DNA of 43,840 nucleotides from an uncultured SAR86 cluster bacterium. GTDB taxonomy: Bacteria > Pseudomonadota > Gammaproteobacteria > Magnimaribacterales > D2472. Within the stretch, counting starts at the first letter, position 1, and each line of letters starts with the position of its first letter. Position numbers and translations under genes: made by a program. The stretch lies in assembly GCA_902516285.1 (NCBI GenBank), contig CABXXT010000010.1, forward strand, positions 1 to 43,840, given 5' to 3'. The notes beneath the pieces were generated by a model. That model saw only the letters and a program-made list of their open reading frames with translations. It searched no databases and was not told where the DNA came from. Below, piece after piece: positions 18,433 to 29,703 of the stretch.

Positions 18433-19172
18433 TGTTTGATAACAAACTACATATCAGCATGTATAGATATAATCCTGAAGAGGATAAGTTTCCCTATATG
18501 AAAGAGTATAAAATTGATAAGCCAAAAAAAGACATAATGGTTTTAGATTTACTTAATTTACTCAAAGAAGAAGATCAATCAATATCATACAGACGATCAT
18601 GCAGAGAAGGTGTATGTGGTTCTGATGGCATGAATATAAATGGTAAAAATGGATTAGCATGTATTACACCTATATCGTCAGTTATTAAAAGAAATAAACT
18701 AGAATTAAGACCCCTTCCTGGACTCCCTGTAATAAGAGATCTTGTTGTAGATATGACAGAATTTTATGCACAATATGAAAAAATAAAACCTTTTTTACAA
18801 AATGAAACAACTGCACCAGAGCAAGAAAGACTTCAATCACCTGAAGAAAGGGAAAAGCTTGATGGATTATATGAATGTATATTATGCGCATGCTGCTCTA
18901 CAAGCTGTCCTTCGTTTTGGTGGAATCCAGATAAGTTTGTTGGTCCAGCTGCTCTTCTTCAAGCTTATAGATTTTTGGCAGATTCTCGTGATTTGAAAAC
19001 TAACGAAAGATTAGAAGATCTCTCAGATCCTTTTAGCGTCTATCGGTGTCATGGAATAATGAACTGCGTTAATGTCTGCCCAAAAGGTTTAAATCCAAAT
19101 AAAGCTATTGGTGAAATAAAATCAATGTTACATAAAAATAAAAAGGATATAATTGCTACTGATGGAGTATAA
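18432..19172 (+). CDS. sdhB: Succinate dehydrogenase iron-sulfur subunit
   Basis: Carries electrons from SdhA FAD to quinone through three clusters. 246 residues (E. coli 238). The [2Fe-2S] ligands are C57, C62, D65 and C77 ([10 protein letters not shown] and NGLAC), including the Asp ligand seen in E. coli. [4Fe-4S] and [3Fe-4S] ligands are in [18 protein letters not shown] (C149, C152, C155, C159) and [15 protein letters not shown] small insertion around 125-142 ([17 protein letters not shown]) is the usual variable loop. Overlaps sdhA by one base. Confidence 0.96.
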   Translation: MFDNKLHISMYRYNPEEDKFPYMKEYKIDKPKKDIMVLDLLNLLKEEDQSISYRRSCREGVCGSDGMNINGKNGLACITPISSVIKRNKLELRPLPGLPVIRDLVVDMTEFYAQYEKIKPFLQNETTAPEQERLQSPEEREKLDGLYECILCACCSTSCPSFWWNPDKFVGPAALLQAYRFLADSRDLKTNERLEDLSDPFSVYRCHGIMNCVNVCPKGLNPNKAIGEIKSMLHKNKKDIIATDGV

Positions 19173-19187
19173 AATATAGTATAAAAA

Positions 19188-21998
19188 ATGAATTCATCGA
19201 TGAAAGAGCTATGGGGTAGCTCGCATATATCATCTGGGCACGCAGCATATCTTGAAAGCCTTTACGAAGTCTTCCTCAATAATCCAAAAGAATTAACCAA
19301 AGATTGGAGAGAGTTTTTCTCCAACCTTTCTGAAGGAGATTTATCAAAAGACATTTCTCACAAAGAAATTATTGATCGATTTAAAAACTTACCACGTGTT
19401 ACTCAATCTTTATCAAAGAATTCATTTTCTATTGATGAAAGACAAGGAAAAGTAATAAGATTAATTCAAGCCTACAGAAATAGAGGGCATCAAAAAGCTA
19501 AATTAGACCCACTTGGAATGATGGAAAGAAATATTGTTGAGGATCTAAATTTAGAATTTCATGGCCTCTCAACAACAGACCTCGATGAAGAGTTCTATAC
19601 AGATACGCTTGCTACTAAAAAAGAAAAACTAACTTTAAGAGAAATAATTAAGCATTTAGAGGATATTTATTGTGGATATATCGGCATAGAATGCAATCAT
19701 ATTATTGAATCTTCGGAAAGAAGATGGTTCCAAAGAAAATTTGAGACTAAGCTACAAGATTACAAAATTGATAATGAACAAAAAACTCATATTTTTGAAC
19801 GTCTTTGCTCTGCTGAGGGCCTAGCAAAATATTTGTCTGCTAAATACCCTGGCATGAAAAGATTTGGAATTGATGGTGCAGAAGCAATGGTACCTTTGAT
19901 TGATAGCGTTATTCAATATTGTGGTGAAATGGGTGCCAATCAGATATGTTTTGGAATGGCTCACCGGGGTAGACTTAACTTGCTCGTTAATGTTTTAGGT
20001 AAACTTCCATCTGAGCTATTTACATCTTTTGATGAAGATTTTGAACTTGACGGAGCTAGCACTGGAGATGTTAAATACCATTTAGGTTTCTCATCTAACT
20101 TTAAAACTCCTGGAGGAGAAGTTCATGTTTCTTTAGCTAACAATCCTTCACATTTAGAGATAGTTGACCCAGTTGTAATTGGATCTGTAAGGGCAAGGCA
20201 GGATAGATTAGATGATAATGAAAGGACTAAAGTTATTCCAGTATTGGTTCATGGTGATGCATCTTTTTCTGGACAAGGCGTTGTAATGGAATCACTGCAG
20301 ATGTCGCAAACAAGAGGTTTTGGTGTCGGTGGAACTATTCATATAATTGTAAATAATCAGATTGGTTTTACAACAAGCAATAAACTTGATGCTAGATCGA
20401 CAGACTATTCAACTGATGTAGCTAAAATGATTCAAGCTCCAATAATACATGTAAATGGAGACGATCCTGAAATGGTAGTTAATGCTACAAGAATAGCTTG
20501 TAAATATAGAAATAAATTTAAAAAAGATATTGTTATTGATTTATTTTGCTATAGAAGAAGAGGTCATAATGAAGCTGATGATCCTTCAGCTACACAACCT
20601 TTAATGTATGAAAAAATTAAAGACCATAAATCTGTGCTTACACAGTATGAAGAAAAACTTATTTCAAATAATGTTATATCTTTAGATCAAGCTAAAAAAA
20701 TTAAATCTGAATATAGAAAATCTCTTGAATCAGGCAAAAGTGTTGCAAAGAATATTGCTTCAAAATCAAGCAATGATTTATGGTTTGATTGGGAACCATA
20801 TATGAATATTAAATGGTGGCCAAAAGTTAGTACAACATTCAATAGAAAAATATTCAATAAACTAGGTAAACAAATTTGTCATGTTCCAGACTCATTTAGT
20901 TTGGGCACGCAAGCAAAAAAGATATTTGCAGATAGACTTAAAATGAATAAAGGAGAGCTAAAAATTAACTGGGGTTTTGCAGAAACAATGGCCTATGCAA
21001 CTCTTCTTCAAGAAAAATATCCAATAAGAATAAGTGGCCAAGATGTAAGAAGAGGGACCTTTTCACACAGACATGCATGTGTTTTTGATTCAAAAAATGG
21101 TCTAGGATTTATTCCCTTGTCAGATATTGCAAATGAATATAACTCAAGATTTAATATATATGACTCGCTTTTGTCTGAAGAGGCTGTTTTAGGTTTTGAA
21201 TATGGATATTCAGCAACTTGGCCAGAAGGCTTAACAATATGGGAAGCCCAATTTGGTGACTTTGCGAATGGTGCGCAAGTTGTAATTGATCAATTCATTG
21301 TCTCTGCTCAACACAAATGGGATAGACTGTCTGGTTTAGTTATGTTGCTTCCTCATGGATATGAAGGTCAAGGGCCAGAGCATAGTAGTGCAAGAATTGA
21401 AAGATTTTTACAATTATGTGCATCAGAGAATATTCAGGTTTGTGTTCCGAGTACACCCTCTCAAATTTTTCACCTTTTAAGAAGACAAGCAATAAGAAAA
21501 ATGCGAACACCATTAGTTGTAATTTCACCAAAAAGCCTACTAAGAAATCCTGATGCAGTTTCATCTATTGATCAATTAACTGATGGAGAATTCTCATGTG
21601 TTATTGATGATAATATTGCTAAAAAAAATCAAGTAAAAAAAGTGATAATGTGTTCTGGTAAAGTTTTTTATGATTTAGTTAACAGACGAGATGACAAGGA
21701 TGTAAAAGATACTGCAATTATCAGAATTGAGCAGTTATATCCATTTCCATATGATGATCTTGAAGAAGTGTTATTAAAGTATCAAAATGCTCAAGAATAT
21801 ATTTGGTGTCAAGAAGAGCCTTTAAATCAAGGAGCATGGTTTAGCCACAGACATAGAATTCAAAGAGTTTTAGACAGACTTAGTAATGGACTTGATGTAA
21901 AATTAGTCAGCAGACCGGCAGCCGCGGCCCCTGCAGTTGGTTTAATGAAATTACATCTCCAACAACAACAAGAACTAATTAATAATGTGTTTAAATAA
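19188..21998 (+). CDS. sucA: 2-oxoglutarate dehydrogenase E1 component
   Basis: Thiamine-diphosphate enzyme that decarboxylates 2-oxoglutarate and succinylates the E2 lipoyl group. 936 residues (E. coli 933). N-terminal E2-binding segment at about 5-45 (ELWGSSHISSGHAAYLESLY), GMAHRGRLNLLVNVLGK, and the thiamine/Mg motif from HGDASFSGQG to NNQIGFTTS. The C-terminal transketolase-like domain ends with PAAAAPAVGLMKLH. No Shine-Dalgarno site; a second in-frame ATG at 19200 is possible. The sucB ATG follows the stop directly. Confidence 0.97.
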   Translation: MNSSMKELWGSSHISSGHAAYLESLYEVFLNNPKELTKDWREFFSNLSEGDLSKDISHKEIIDRFKNLPRVTQSLSKNSFSIDERQGKVIRLIQAYRNRGHQKAKLDPLGMMERNIVEDLNLEFHGLSTTDLDEEFYTDTLATKKEKLTLREIIKHLEDIYCGYIGIECNHIIESSERRWFQRKFETKLQDYKIDNEQKTHIFERLCSAEGLAKYLSAKYPGMKRFGIDGAEAMVPLIDSVIQYCGEMGANQICFGMAHRGRLNLLVNVLGKLPSELFTSFDEDFELDGASTGDVKYHLGFSSNFKTPGGEVHVSLANNPSHLEIVDPVVIGSVRARQDRLDDNERTKVIPVLVHGDASFSGQGVVMESLQMSQTRGFGVGGTIHIIVNNQIGFTTSNKLDARSTDYSTDVAKMIQAPIIHVNGDDPEMVVNATRIACKYRNKFKKDIVIDLFCYRRRGHNEADDPSATQPLMYEKIKDHKSVLTQYEEKLISNNVISLDQAKKIKSEYRKSLESGKSVAKNIASKSSNDLWFDWEPYMNIKWWPKVSTTFNRKIFNKLGKQICHVPDSFSLGTQAKKIFADRLKMNKGELKINWGFAETMAYATLLQEKYPIRISGQDVRRGTFSHRHACVFDSKNGLGFIPLSDIANEYNSRFNIYDSLLSEEAVLGFEYGYSATWPEGLTIWEAQFGDFANGAQVVIDQFIVSAQHKWDRLSGLVMLLPHGYEGQGPEHSSARIERFLQLCASENIQVCVPSTPSQIFHLLRRQAIRKMRTPLVVISPKSLLRNPDAVSSIDQLTDGEFSCVIDDNIAKKNQVKKVIMCSGKVFYDLVNRRDDKDVKDTAIIRIEQLYPFPYDDLEEVLLKYQNAQEYIWCQEEPLNQGAWFSHRHRIQRVLDRLSNGLDVKLVSRPAAAAPAVGLMKLHLQQQQELINNVFK

Positions 21999-23204
21999 AT
22001 GAGCATAGATATAAAATCACCAACTTTTCCAGAATCTGTTGCAGATGGAACAATTGCAAACTGGCTAAAAGCTGAAGGTGAGACTGTTTCACAAGATGAA
22101 GTAATTGCAGAGATTGAGACTGATAAAGTTGTTTTAGAAGTTTTAGCGCAATCTGATGGAACTATTTCAAAGATAATTAAATCTGAAGGCGAAACAGTTA
22201 GTAGTTCAGAAAAAATTGGTGAATACGAGGAACAAATTGAATCATCCTCTGAGACATCTCACAGTAAAATACATCACGATCAAGAAAAAAAAGAGCCTAT
22301 AAAAAAACATGAAACAAACATAGTTGCAAAAAAGAAGAATGGACCTGCAGTAGAAAAGATTCTAGCTGAAAAAAACATTGATGCTAAGGTCGTGAAACCT
22401 ACTGGGAAGGATGATCGTCTCACCAAGGCCGATGTTATTAATCATATTGAACAAGAACATAAGGCTGATAATTCTCTAGTCAAAAAGCATTCCTCATCTG
22501 ATTCAAGAGAAGAAGAGAGAGTTCCTATGTCTAGATTGCGAACTACTATTGCAAAAAGATTGGTATCAGTAAAACAAGAGACGGCAATGTTAACAACTTT
22601 TAATGAAGTTGATATGTTGCCAATTAAGGAACTCAGATCGAAATATGGTGCTGAATTTGAACAAGAGCACGATGTAAAGCTTGGCTTTATGGGCTTTTTT
22701 GTAATAGCGGCAGTTCAAGCTCTTAAAAAATTTCCTCTTGTAAATTCATCTATCGATGGAAATGATATTGTTTATCATGGCTTTCAAGATATTGGAGTAG
22801 CCGTTTCAACAGATAGAGGTTTAGTAGTCCCAGTAATCAAAGATGCTGATAATAAATCAATTTCAGAGATTGAAAAGTCAATATTAAATTTTTCTCAGAA
22901 AGCAAAAACAGGTAAATTATCAATTGAAGAGATGCAAGGTGGAACATTTACCATATCAAATGGTGGTGTATTTGGTTCGCTTCTTTCTACTCCTATCTTA
23001 AATGCTCCTCAGACTGCCATATTAGGAATGCATTCAATTCAAGAAAGACCTGTAGCAATCAATGGTGAAGTAATGGTAAGACCTATGATGTATTTGGCTC
23101 TTAGTTATGATCACAGGTTACTTGACGGAAAAGAGGCTGTGTCTTTCCTTGTTTCGATCAAAGAGCAATTAGAGTCACCTGAAAGACTTTTACTTAATTT
23201 ATAA
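21999..23204 (+). CDS. sucB: Dihydrolipoyl succinyltransferase, 2-oxoglutarate dehydrogenase E2
   Basis: Core of the 2-oxoglutarate dehydrogenase complex, passing succinyl from lipoamide to CoA. 401 residues (E. coli 405). One lipoyl domain (1-75) with K43 in [11 protein letters not shown], a charged linker, a peripheral-subunit-binding domain (about 112-150, [14 protein letters not shown]...[11 protein letters not shown]), and the catalytic domain (about 170-401) with H372 and D376 in [13 protein letters not shown]. It starts on the base after the sucA stop. Confidence 0.97.
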   Translation: MSIDIKSPTFPESVADGTIANWLKAEGETVSQDEVIAEIETDKVVLEVLAQSDGTISKIIKSEGETVSSSEKIGEYEEQIESSSETSHSKIHHDQEKKEPIKKHETNIVAKKKNGPAVEKILAEKNIDAKVVKPTGKDDRLTKADVINHIEQEHKADNSLVKKHSSSDSREEERVPMSRLRTTIAKRLVSVKQETAMLTTFNEVDMLPIKELRSKYGAEFEQEHDVKLGFMGFFVIAAVQALKKFPLVNSSIDGNDIVYHGFQDIGVAVSTDRGLVVPVIKDADNKSISEIEKSILNFSQKAKTGKLSIEEMQGGTFTISNGGVFGSLLSTPILNAPQTAILGMHSIQERPVAINGEVMVRPMMYLALSYDHRLLDGKEAVSFLVSIKEQLESPERLLLNL

Positions 23205-23218
23205 TTAAAAGGATATTT

Positions 23219-24634
23219 ATGTTCGATGTAGTTGTTATTGGAAGTGGTCCTGCTGGTTATGTTGCAGCAATTAGAGCAAGTCAACTTGGCCTTAAGACTT
23301 TATGTATTGAAGAGTCCATTCAAAAAAATGGTGATGTTTCTCTTGGAGGCACATGCTTGAATATAGGGTGCATTCCATCAAAATCTCTTTTAGATTCTTC
23401 TCATAGATATTACGAAGCAATAAAGAATCTACCAAATCATGGAATCAATATTCAGGATATTGGTCTTGATTTGGAAACTATGATGAAAAGAAAAGACAAT
23501 ATAGTAAAAAAACTTACTGGAGGTATATCTTCTCTATTTGCACAAAATAAAGTCGAACACATTGTTGGAAGAGGAAAAATTATTTCTCATAACAAAGTTG
23601 AAGTTACTAAACCTGACAAATCCATAGAAAACATTGAAACAAAAAATATAATTATTGCTACTGGATCAAGTCCAATTGAAATACCGTCTGCAAAGTTTGG
23701 TAAAAATATAGTTGATAGCACTGGCGCACTATCATTTAAAGAAGTTCCAAAATCATTAGGAATTATTGGTGCTGGTATTATTGGCCTTGAGCTTGGAAGT
23801 GTCTGGTCAAGACTTGGCTCCAAAGTAACAATTATTGAAGCACTCGATGATTTCTTACCTATGACTGATAAAGATATAGCTAAAGAATCATTTAAAGAGT
23901 TTAAAAAGCAAGGTTTGGACATAAAACTTGGGTCAAAATTAATATCTGCTAAAGATCTAAAGGGGTCTGTAAAAATTATTTATAACAATGAAAAAGATAT
24001 TGATATGGAGTTTGATAAATTAATTGTTGCTGTAGGGAGAGCTCCTAATACTAAGAATATATTTAAAGATGATATTGGAATAAGCATGTCAAATAACTTC
24101 ATTGAGGTAAATGAATTTTGCCAAACAAATATTCCTAATATATGGGCAATTGGAGATGTGGTGAGGGGGCCAATGTTGGCTCATAAAGGAAGTGAAGAGG
24201 GAATTATGGTAGCTGAAAGAATTGCAAATAATTATGCGAAGGTAAACTATTCGCTTGTTCCCTCTGTGATATATTCTCATCCTGAAGTTGCATGGGTAGG
24301 CTTGAACGAAAGTGAGCTTGAGGAAAAGGGCATTCAGTTTAAAATTGGTAAATTTCCATTTGCTGCAAGCGGAAGAGCTCTTGCAATAGACCAGTCAGTT
24401 GGTTTTGTAAAAATTCTATCAGAAGCCAAATCTGATACTATTTTAGGTGTTCATGTCTTTGGACCATCTGCTGGTGAAATTGTTCAACAAGCTTTAATTT
24501 CCATGGAATTTGGAGCGAGCTCGGAGGATCTTGGAATGACAATGTTTAGTCATCCAACAGTATCAGAAGCTTTGCACGAAGCAGCATTATCAGTTAACAA
24601 CGAAGCGATCCATATTGGAAATAGAACAAAATGA
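23219..24634 (+). CDS. lpdA: Dihydrolipoyl dehydrogenase (E3)
   Basis: Flavoprotein that reoxidises dihydrolipoamide with NAD+. 471 residues. FAD fold [13 protein letters not shown] near 8, redox disulfide C46-C51 in [16 protein letters not shown] fold [17 protein letters not shown], and the catalytic H445/E450 pair in [13 protein letters not shown] ribosome site AAAGGA precedes the ATG. Here lpd is placed between sucB and sucC, unlike E. coli where it follows the pyruvate dehydrogenase genes, so this copy is probably dedicated to the 2-oxoglutarate complex. Overlaps sucC by 4 nt. Confidence 0.96.
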   Translation: MFDVVVIGSGPAGYVAAIRASQLGLKTLCIEESIQKNGDVSLGGTCLNIGCIPSKSLLDSSHRYYEAIKNLPNHGINIQDIGLDLETMMKRKDNIVKKLTGGISSLFAQNKVEHIVGRGKIISHNKVEVTKPDKSIENIETKNIIIATGSSPIEIPSAKFGKNIVDSTGALSFKEVPKSLGIIGAGIIGLELGSVWSRLGSKVTIIEALDDFLPMTDKDIAKESFKEFKKQGLDIKLGSKLISAKDLKGSVKIIYNNEKDIDMEFDKLIVAVGRAPNTKNIFKDDIGISMSNNFIEVNEFCQTNIPNIWAIGDVVRGPMLAHKGSEEGIMVAERIANNYAKVNYSLVPSVIYSHPEVAWVGLNESELEEKGIQFKIGKFPFAASGRALAIDQSVGFVKILSEAKSDTILGVHVFGPSAGEIVQQALISMEFGASSEDLGMTMFSHPTVSEALHEAALSVNNEAIHIGNRTK

Positions 24635-25791
24635 ATTTGCACGAATATCAAGGCAAACAATTATTTGCTGAATACAATATCCCTGTATCAAAAGGTAAAA
24701 TCATTTTTAGTCCTGAAGAGGTTATTAATGCTTGTAATGAAATTGGTGGAACAAAGTGGGTTGTTAAAACTCAGGTACATGCAGGAGGAAGAGGTAAGTC
24801 CGGTGGGGTTGAATTAGTTGATTCGCCTGAAATGGCACTTGAATTCTCAAAAAAATGGCTTGGAAAAAGACTGGTTACATACCAAACAGATAGCAAAGGA
24901 CAATTGGTCAATTCAATTCTAATTGAAGAGTGTACAGAAATTAAATCTGAATTATATCTAAGTGCTGTTGTTGACAGAGAATCACAAAAAATAGTCTTTA
25001 TTGGATCAAGTGAAGGAGGAGTCAATATTGAAGATGTTGCAAAAAATTATCCAGATAAAATTATCTATCAAGGTGTTGAATATAAGGATCAAAATTTAGT
25101 AGACCAGTCTATTAATATAGCTAATGTCTTAAAGTTAAATGACGATCAAACAAAACAATTTGTTCCAATGATTGAAAATCTTTTGAGGCTTTTTGTGGAA
25201 AATGATTTAAGTTTATTAGAAATAAATCCTCTTGTTATAAATGATAAGGGAGATCTTCTATGTCTTGATGCCAAAATTAATATTGATTCAAATGCATTAT
25301 TTAGACAACCAAAAATTAATGATATGTATGATGAGACACAAGAGGATCCACAAGAAGCTGAGGCTGCTAATAATGACTTAAGTTACGTATCACTAGATGG
25401 AAACATTGGATGTATGGTTAATGGAGCTGGTTTAGCAATGGGAACAATGGATACAATAAAATACTTTGGTGGAAATCCTGCAAATTTTCTTGACGTTGGA
25501 GGTACTGCAACTCAAGAAAGAGTAACTAAAGCATTTAAAATTATTTTAAGAGATCCTGATGTTAAAGTTGTTTTAGTCAATATATTTGGTGGAATCGTCA
25601 GATGTGATTTAATTGCAGAGGGTGTTATTGCGGCCATCAAGGATGTTGATATAAAAATTCCTGTTATCGTTAGATTAGAAGGCAACAATGCTGAACTAGG
25701 AGCAGAAATTTTACTTAATTCAAATATTAGAATTATAAGTATTAATGACTTGGCTGAAGCTGCAAAAAAATCAGTGGAATTAGCAAAATGA
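24631..25791 (+). CDS. sucC: Succinyl-CoA synthetase, beta subunit (ADP-forming)
   Basis: Forms succinate and ATP from succinyl-CoA with SucD. 386 residues (E. coli 388). N-terminal ATP-grasp domain starts [19 protein letters not shown]; glycine-rich [12 protein letters not shown]; the C-terminal CoA-ligase domain holds [21 protein letters not shown] overlaps at both ends, so lpd, sucC and sucD are translationally coupled. Confidence 0.97.
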   Translation: MNLHEYQGKQLFAEYNIPVSKGKIIFSPEEVINACNEIGGTKWVVKTQVHAGGRGKSGGVELVDSPEMALEFSKKWLGKRLVTYQTDSKGQLVNSILIEECTEIKSELYLSAVVDRESQKIVFIGSSEGGVNIEDVAKNYPDKIIYQGVEYKDQNLVDQSINIANVLKLNDDQTKQFVPMIENLLRLFVENDLSLLEINPLVINDKGDLLCLDAKINIDSNALFRQPKINDMYDETQEDPQEAEAANNDLSYVSLDGNIGCMVNGAGLAMGTMDTIKYFGGNPANFLDVGGTATQERVTKAFKIILRDPDVKVVLVNIFGGIVRCDLIAEGVIAAIKDVDIKIPVIVRLEGNNAELGAEILLNSNIRIISINDLAEAAKKSVELAK

Positions 25792-26654
25792 GTATTTTAG
25801 TGAACAAAGACACAAGATTACTTGTTCAAGGCTTCACTGGATCTCAGGGAACCCTTCATTCAGAGCAATCCATATTATACGGAACAAATATTGTTGGTGG
25901 AGTAACTCCTGGTAAAGGTGGAAATACACACCTTGATAAGCCTGTTTTTAATACTGTAGAAGAGGCTGTAAAAGAAGTGGAACCAAATGCATCTATAATT
26001 TTTGTACCAGCTAAGTTTTGCAAAAACTCAATAATTGAAGCTGCTGAAGCAAACATTAAGTTAATTGTTTGTATTACGGAAGGAATACCAACATTAGACA
26101 TGTTAGAAGTAAAAAAAACAGTTGATGAATTGGGCGTTAGACTGATTGGACCAAACTGCCCAGGAGTAATAACTCCAGGTGAGGCAAAGCTAGGAATAAT
26201 GCCTGGAGACATTCATCTCCCAGGATCAATAGGAATAATCTCCAGATCTGGCACATTGACATATGAAGCTGTCAAACAAACTACTGATATTGGTTTTGGT
26301 CAAAGTAGTTGTGTTGGTATTGGTGGCGACCCAATACCAGGATCCTCATTTGTAGATATTTTAAAACTTTTTGAAGATGATGAGAAAACAGAAGCAATTG
26401 TGATGGTTGGAGAAATTGGAGGTAATGCAGAGGAGACTGCGGCGGAATATATAAGAGATAATATATCAAAACCTGTGGTTTCTTATATTGCAGGACAAAC
26501 CGCTCCTGCTGGAAAAAGAATGGGACATGCTGGGGCAATCATTGCTGGAGGAAAGGGAACTGCAAAAGATAAAATTGAAAAATTAAAAAAATGCGGTGTT
26601 CATATTGCTGACAATCTTGTGTCTATTGGAGAAAAGGTTTCAGAGGTTTTATAG
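25788..26654 (+). CDS. sucD: Succinyl-CoA synthetase, alpha subunit
   Basis: CoA-binding subunit carrying the phosphohistidine intermediate. 288 residues (E. coli 289). CoA-binding [15 protein letters not shown] near 13; the active His is H247 in [33 protein letters not shown] is intact. Its last 32 nt overlap the 3' end of the opposite-strand MATE gene, so there is no space for a terminator after the long sdh-suc series. Confidence 0.97.
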   Translation: MSILVNKDTRLLVQGFTGSQGTLHSEQSILYGTNIVGGVTPGKGGNTHLDKPVFNTVEEAVKEVEPNASIIFVPAKFCKNSIIEAAEANIKLIVCITEGIPTLDMLEVKKTVDELGVRLIGPNCPGVITPGEAKLGIMPGDIHLPGSIGIISRSGTLTYEAVKQTTDIGFGQSSCVGIGGDPIPGSSFVDILKLFEDDEKTEAIVMVGEIGGNAEETAAEYIRDNISKPVVSYIAGQTAPAGKRMGHAGAIIAGGKGTAKDKIEKLKKCGVHIADNLVSIGEKVSEVL

Positions 26655-28008
26655 ATTTATTTTTTTCTATATTAATTTTTATTATTTTTTTTAGTCTTGA
26701 TATCGCAAGCACTGAGCAAAGCGATAAACCAATTATCATTCCGTACCACATCCCTTTTGCTCCAAGCGGATCTGAGAAACCATAATTTGTTAAAAAATAT
26801 CCAATTGGCATTGCAAAGAACCAATATGAAATAACTAAAAGAATCATTGGAACAAAGGTATCTTTATAACCTCTCAAACTTCCTAATGCACCCATTTGTA
26901 TTCCATCAGGCAATTGAAAAATTGCAGCAAAAATAATCAAGCTAATTGCCAGCTCTTTAACAGGAATTTCAGTTGTATATAAGCCTACTATAACTGGACC
27001 AAAAGCTATAATTACAAAACTATTTATCAGCGCACCCAAAATACATAAATAAACTGTTGAAAAGGAAGCAATCCTAGCTTGATCTGGATTTGATTCACCT
27101 ATTAAGTTACCTACCCGAGTTGCTGACGCTAAACCAATTGCCAAAGGGACCATGAAAAATAAACTTGCTATATTTATTGCAACTGTATGACTTGCTACGA
27201 CAACTTCACCAAGAATACTCAGTATAATTGCAGCTCCTGAAAACATACTAAGTTCAACAAAAATACCAATTCCTATTGGGAGACCTAACTTAAAAACTTC
27301 TTTAGTCGTGCTCTTTGAAGGTGGAGAAAAAGATGCAAAAGGCATTGTTCTTGAATAATTCTTTGAAAAAGCAATATAAACAAATAATGTAAACATCATT
27401 AGGAAAGCTACTATTGAGGTAGCAATTCCACATCCTACTCCGCCTAGCTTAGGTGCACCAAACCACCCATAAACAAAAATCAAATCAAGAGGAATATTTA
27501 AGAGCATTCCTAAAAAAGCAATTACAAAGATGGGTTTAGTTAGAGTCATTCCTTCGCTATAACATCGTAAACATGTAAAAACAGTAATAAATGCTATTCC
27601 TGGCGCTACCGCTTTTAAATAGTCTATTGATATGTCTGTTATAGAACTTTTAATAGGAAGGTTTTTTAAAAGTATATCAAAATTAAAAAATATAAATGCT
27701 AACAAAAGACCAAGCGATGATGCAATCCATAAAATTTCTCTTAGCTTTTTTCCAATTTCTATAAATTTCTTGGCTCCATATAATTGAGCAACAATTGGAG
27801 TTACTGAAAAAATGACTCCAGTAACAAAAAACCATAAGGTATTGGCAAAAGCAGTTCCAACTGCTAAACCAGCTAGATCATTTGCGCTTGCCCTTCCTGC
27901 AATTATTGTATCAGCAGTCCCCATTAACATATACGACATTTGCGATCCGAAAATAGGAATTCCAATTTTAATTAATTGTTTAAATTCTAAAATGTATTTA
28001 TTATTCAA
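26623..28008 (-). CDS. MATE family efflux transporter (NorM-like)
   Basis: Multidrug/toxin exporter driven by Na+ or H+, with 12 predicted membrane helices over 461 residues, the family length. Typical elements are the N-terminal [38 protein letters not shown] after helix 2, and the second-half repeat with [15 protein letters not shown] and TRVGNLIGE. The substrate cannot be told. The basic C-terminal tail ([18 protein letters not shown]) is encoded in the region overlapping sucD; the TAG stop is at 26623-26625, and no earlier stop exists. It is alone on its strand here. Confidence 0.93.
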   Translation of the reverse strand: MNNKYILEFKQLIKIGIPIFGSQMSYMLMGTADTIIAGRASANDLAGLAVGTAFANTLWFFVTGVIFSVTPIVAQLYGAKKFIEIGKKLREILWIASSLGLLLAFIFFNFDILLKNLPIKSSITDISIDYLKAVAPGIAFITVFTCLRCYSEGMTLTKPIFVIAFLGMLLNIPLDLIFVYGWFGAPKLGGVGCGIATSIVAFLMMFTLFVYIAFSKNYSRTMPFASFSPPSKSTTKEVFKLGLPIGIGIFVELSMFSGAAIILSILGEVVVASHTVAINIASLFFMVPLAIGLASATRVGNLIGESNPDQARIASFSTVYLCILGALINSFVIIAFGPVIVGLYTTEIPVKELAISLIIFAAIFQLPDGIQMGALGSLRGYKDTFVPMILLVISYWFFAMPIGYFLTNYGFSDPLGAKGMWYGMIIGLSLCSVLAISRLKKIIKINIEKNKSIKPLKPFLQ

Positions 28009-28071
28009 TTTAATGCTTAAATATTTTTTGAGTACTTTATCATAATAAAAGTATTTATTTAGGAGATAATT

Positions 28072-28791
28072 ATTAGAAAAGATAATAGACCTTATTGGTT
28101 AAAAAAACTTTCAAAAAAATTAATTAAGGCTTATGTGAAACAATTTCTTAAACCCCAATTTAAACATTTGGGGAAGGGTGGAGCATACTTTAAGCCCAAA
28201 TATATTAAGGTATTTGGTAAGAATGTTTCTGTTGACGATTTCCCGACTTTAATTGGTGCAAGAGATGCAAACATCCAATTTACTTCATGGAATATTGGTG
28301 AAAATGACGGAATTATTAATATTGGAAAATATTGCCTCATAACTCCAGGCGTAAGAATTATGGCTGCAGAAAAAATAGAAATAGGTGATGCATGTATGAT
28401 TGCTCATGGAGCATATATTTCAGATGCAGATTGGCATGGCATTTATGATAGGGCAGAACCTGTTGGTAATACCAAACCAATAATATTAAAAGATAATGTT
28501 TGGGTAGGAGATAGTGCAATTATATGCAAGGGAGTAACTATTGGAGAAAATAGTATTATTGGTGCAGGCGCTGTTGTTACCAAAAATGTACCGGAAAATT
28601 GTATTTATGCTGGCAATCCAGCCAGACTGGTTAAAAAAATTAATGAGAAAGAATTTAACACAAGAAAAGATTTTTTTAGTGACCCTGCAAAACTCGCTTA
28701 TGAGTTTGACATGCTTGATAAATTTTCTCTTAAAGAAAACACTCTTTTGAATTGGCTCAAGAGTCTAGTCAATCCAGACAAAAAGCATTAA
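28072..28791 (+). CDS. Hexapeptide-repeat (LbH) acyltransferase, probable ATT start
   Basis: Left-handed beta-helix acyltransferase related to maltose/galactoside/xenobiotic O-acetyltransferases. Hexapeptide repeats run from about residue 80 to 185 (INIGKYCLITPGVRI, IGDACMIAHGAYI, DNVWVGDSAIICKGVTIGENSIIGAGAVV), with the likely catalytic His in DADWHGIYDRAEP. The first conventional start is GTG at 28135 (218 residues) with no ribosome site. The same frame stays open upstream to 28063, and AGGAGA at 28061-28066 sits 5 nt before ATT at 28072, giving 239 residues beginning (M)RKDNRPYWLKKLSKKL. From memory, related marine acyltransferases carry a similar RPYW-plus-basic N-terminus. The acceptor is unknown; a sugar, lipid or amino group is possible. 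Confidence 0.78.
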   Translation: MRKDNRPYWLKKLSKKLIKAYVKQFLKPQFKHLGKGGAYFKPKYIKVFGKNVSVDDFPTLIGARDANIQFTSWNIGENDGIINIGKYCLITPGVRIMAAEKIEIGDACMIAHGAYISDADWHGIYDRAEPVGNTKPIILKDNVWVGDSAIICKGVTIGENSIIGAGAVVTKNVPENCIYAGNPARLVKKINEKEFNTRKDFFSDPAKLAYEFDMLDKFSLKENTLLNWLKSLVNPDKKH

Positions 28792-28866
28792 GTATCTTAT
28801 AGGCATATAAATTGCATGTATATTATCAATTAATATATATTTTTTATAAATAAAAAGGATTTTTAA

Positions 28867-29250
28867 TTGAGTGAACCAAATAAAACTAGATCTATTAACG
28901 TCTCTAAGAAATTAATCATAAATATTCTTGAACAAACAATTCTCAATAAAAGCATTCCTGATTCGCTGGGTTTTTTTCAATCAGATACATATAGATTTTT
29001 TTTCTTAATGAGTTTTATGTTGGAGTACTTTGAGGGTAACGAAATTTCTCAAGAGTATGCTATATCCTTGGTGCCAAAGAAATTTGCATCCAGAATTAAA
29101 CGTCTCCAGGTTTTGAAGCAAGCTGTAAAACTTGGATACTTGAGTGAAACAAGTTCCGATCATGATAGGCGAAGAAGAATATACAAACCAACAGAAGGTC
29201 TTTTGAATGATTTTTTAGCTTACTCAGAAAAAATATCATCTTTTTCATAA
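28867..29250 (+). CDS. Small winged-helix (MarR-like) protein, function unknown
   Basis: 127 residues from a TTG start preceded by AAAAAGGA at 28853-28860. I do not recognise the family with certainty. The pattern suggests a winged helix-turn-helix: helices around FFFLMSFMLEYFEGNEISQEYAISLV and SRIKRLQVLKQAVKLGYL, then a wing-like SDHDRRRRIYKPTEGLLNDFL, which resembles the DxRxR wing and following helix of MarR proteins. No ligand pocket or metal motif is evident. It lies between an acyltransferase and msrB with gaps of 75 and 57 nt, so it may be a single-gene unit; its targets are unknown. Confidence 0.65.
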   Translation: MSEPNKTRSINVSKKLIINILEQTILNKSIPDSLGFFQSDTYRFFFLMSFMLEYFEGNEISQEYAISLVPKKFASRIKRLQVLKQAVKLGYLSETSSDHDRRRRIYKPTEGLLNDFLAYSEKISSFS

Positions 29251-29307
29251 GATAATCAATATTTTACTAAATCTACCTATATAACATCTTTTTAATTACA
29301 ATGAATT

Positions 29308-29703
29308 ATGGAAACTAATACTAAAAGTGACAAACAATGGAAAGATATCCTTGATGACGAAAGCTATAGGGTTACAAGACTATCTGGAACAGAGAGACCA
29401 TTTACAGGCAAGTATTGGAATTTTAACGAAAAGGGTAGTTATAAATGCATTTGCTGTGGTGAAAAATTGTTTGAATCTGAAACAAAATTTGATGCTGGAT
29501 GTGGTTGGCCGAGCTTTTTCATTCCAGCTGATCAAACTTGTATAAACGAATTTAAAGATGACTCATTGGGAATGAGAAGAATAGAAGTTAAATGTTCTAA
29601 ATGTGATGCTCATTTAGGACATGTTTTTAATGATGGTCCAGAACCAACAGGTTTAAGATATTGTATTAACTCAGCCTCATTAGATTTTGAACAAAATCAA
29701 TAA
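29308..29703 (+). CDS. msrB: Peptide-methionine (R)-S-oxide reductase
   Basis: Repairs methionine-R-sulfoxide in proteins. 131 residues. Zinc ligands are C47/C50 (CICC) and C96/C99 (CSKC); the catalytic cysteine is C119 in [21 protein letters not shown] holds the conserved aromatic pocket and C65. No signal peptide, so cytoplasmic. The last 17 nt overlap the TTG start of murJ. With bcp and sodN this adds to the oxidative-damage genes in the window. Confidence 0.95.
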   Translation: METNTKSDKQWKDILDDESYRVTRLSGTERPFTGKYWNFNEKGSYKCICCGEKLFESETKFDAGCGWPSFFIPADQTCINEFKDDSLGMRRIEVKCSKCDAHLGHVFNDGPEPTGLRYCINSASLDFEQNQ

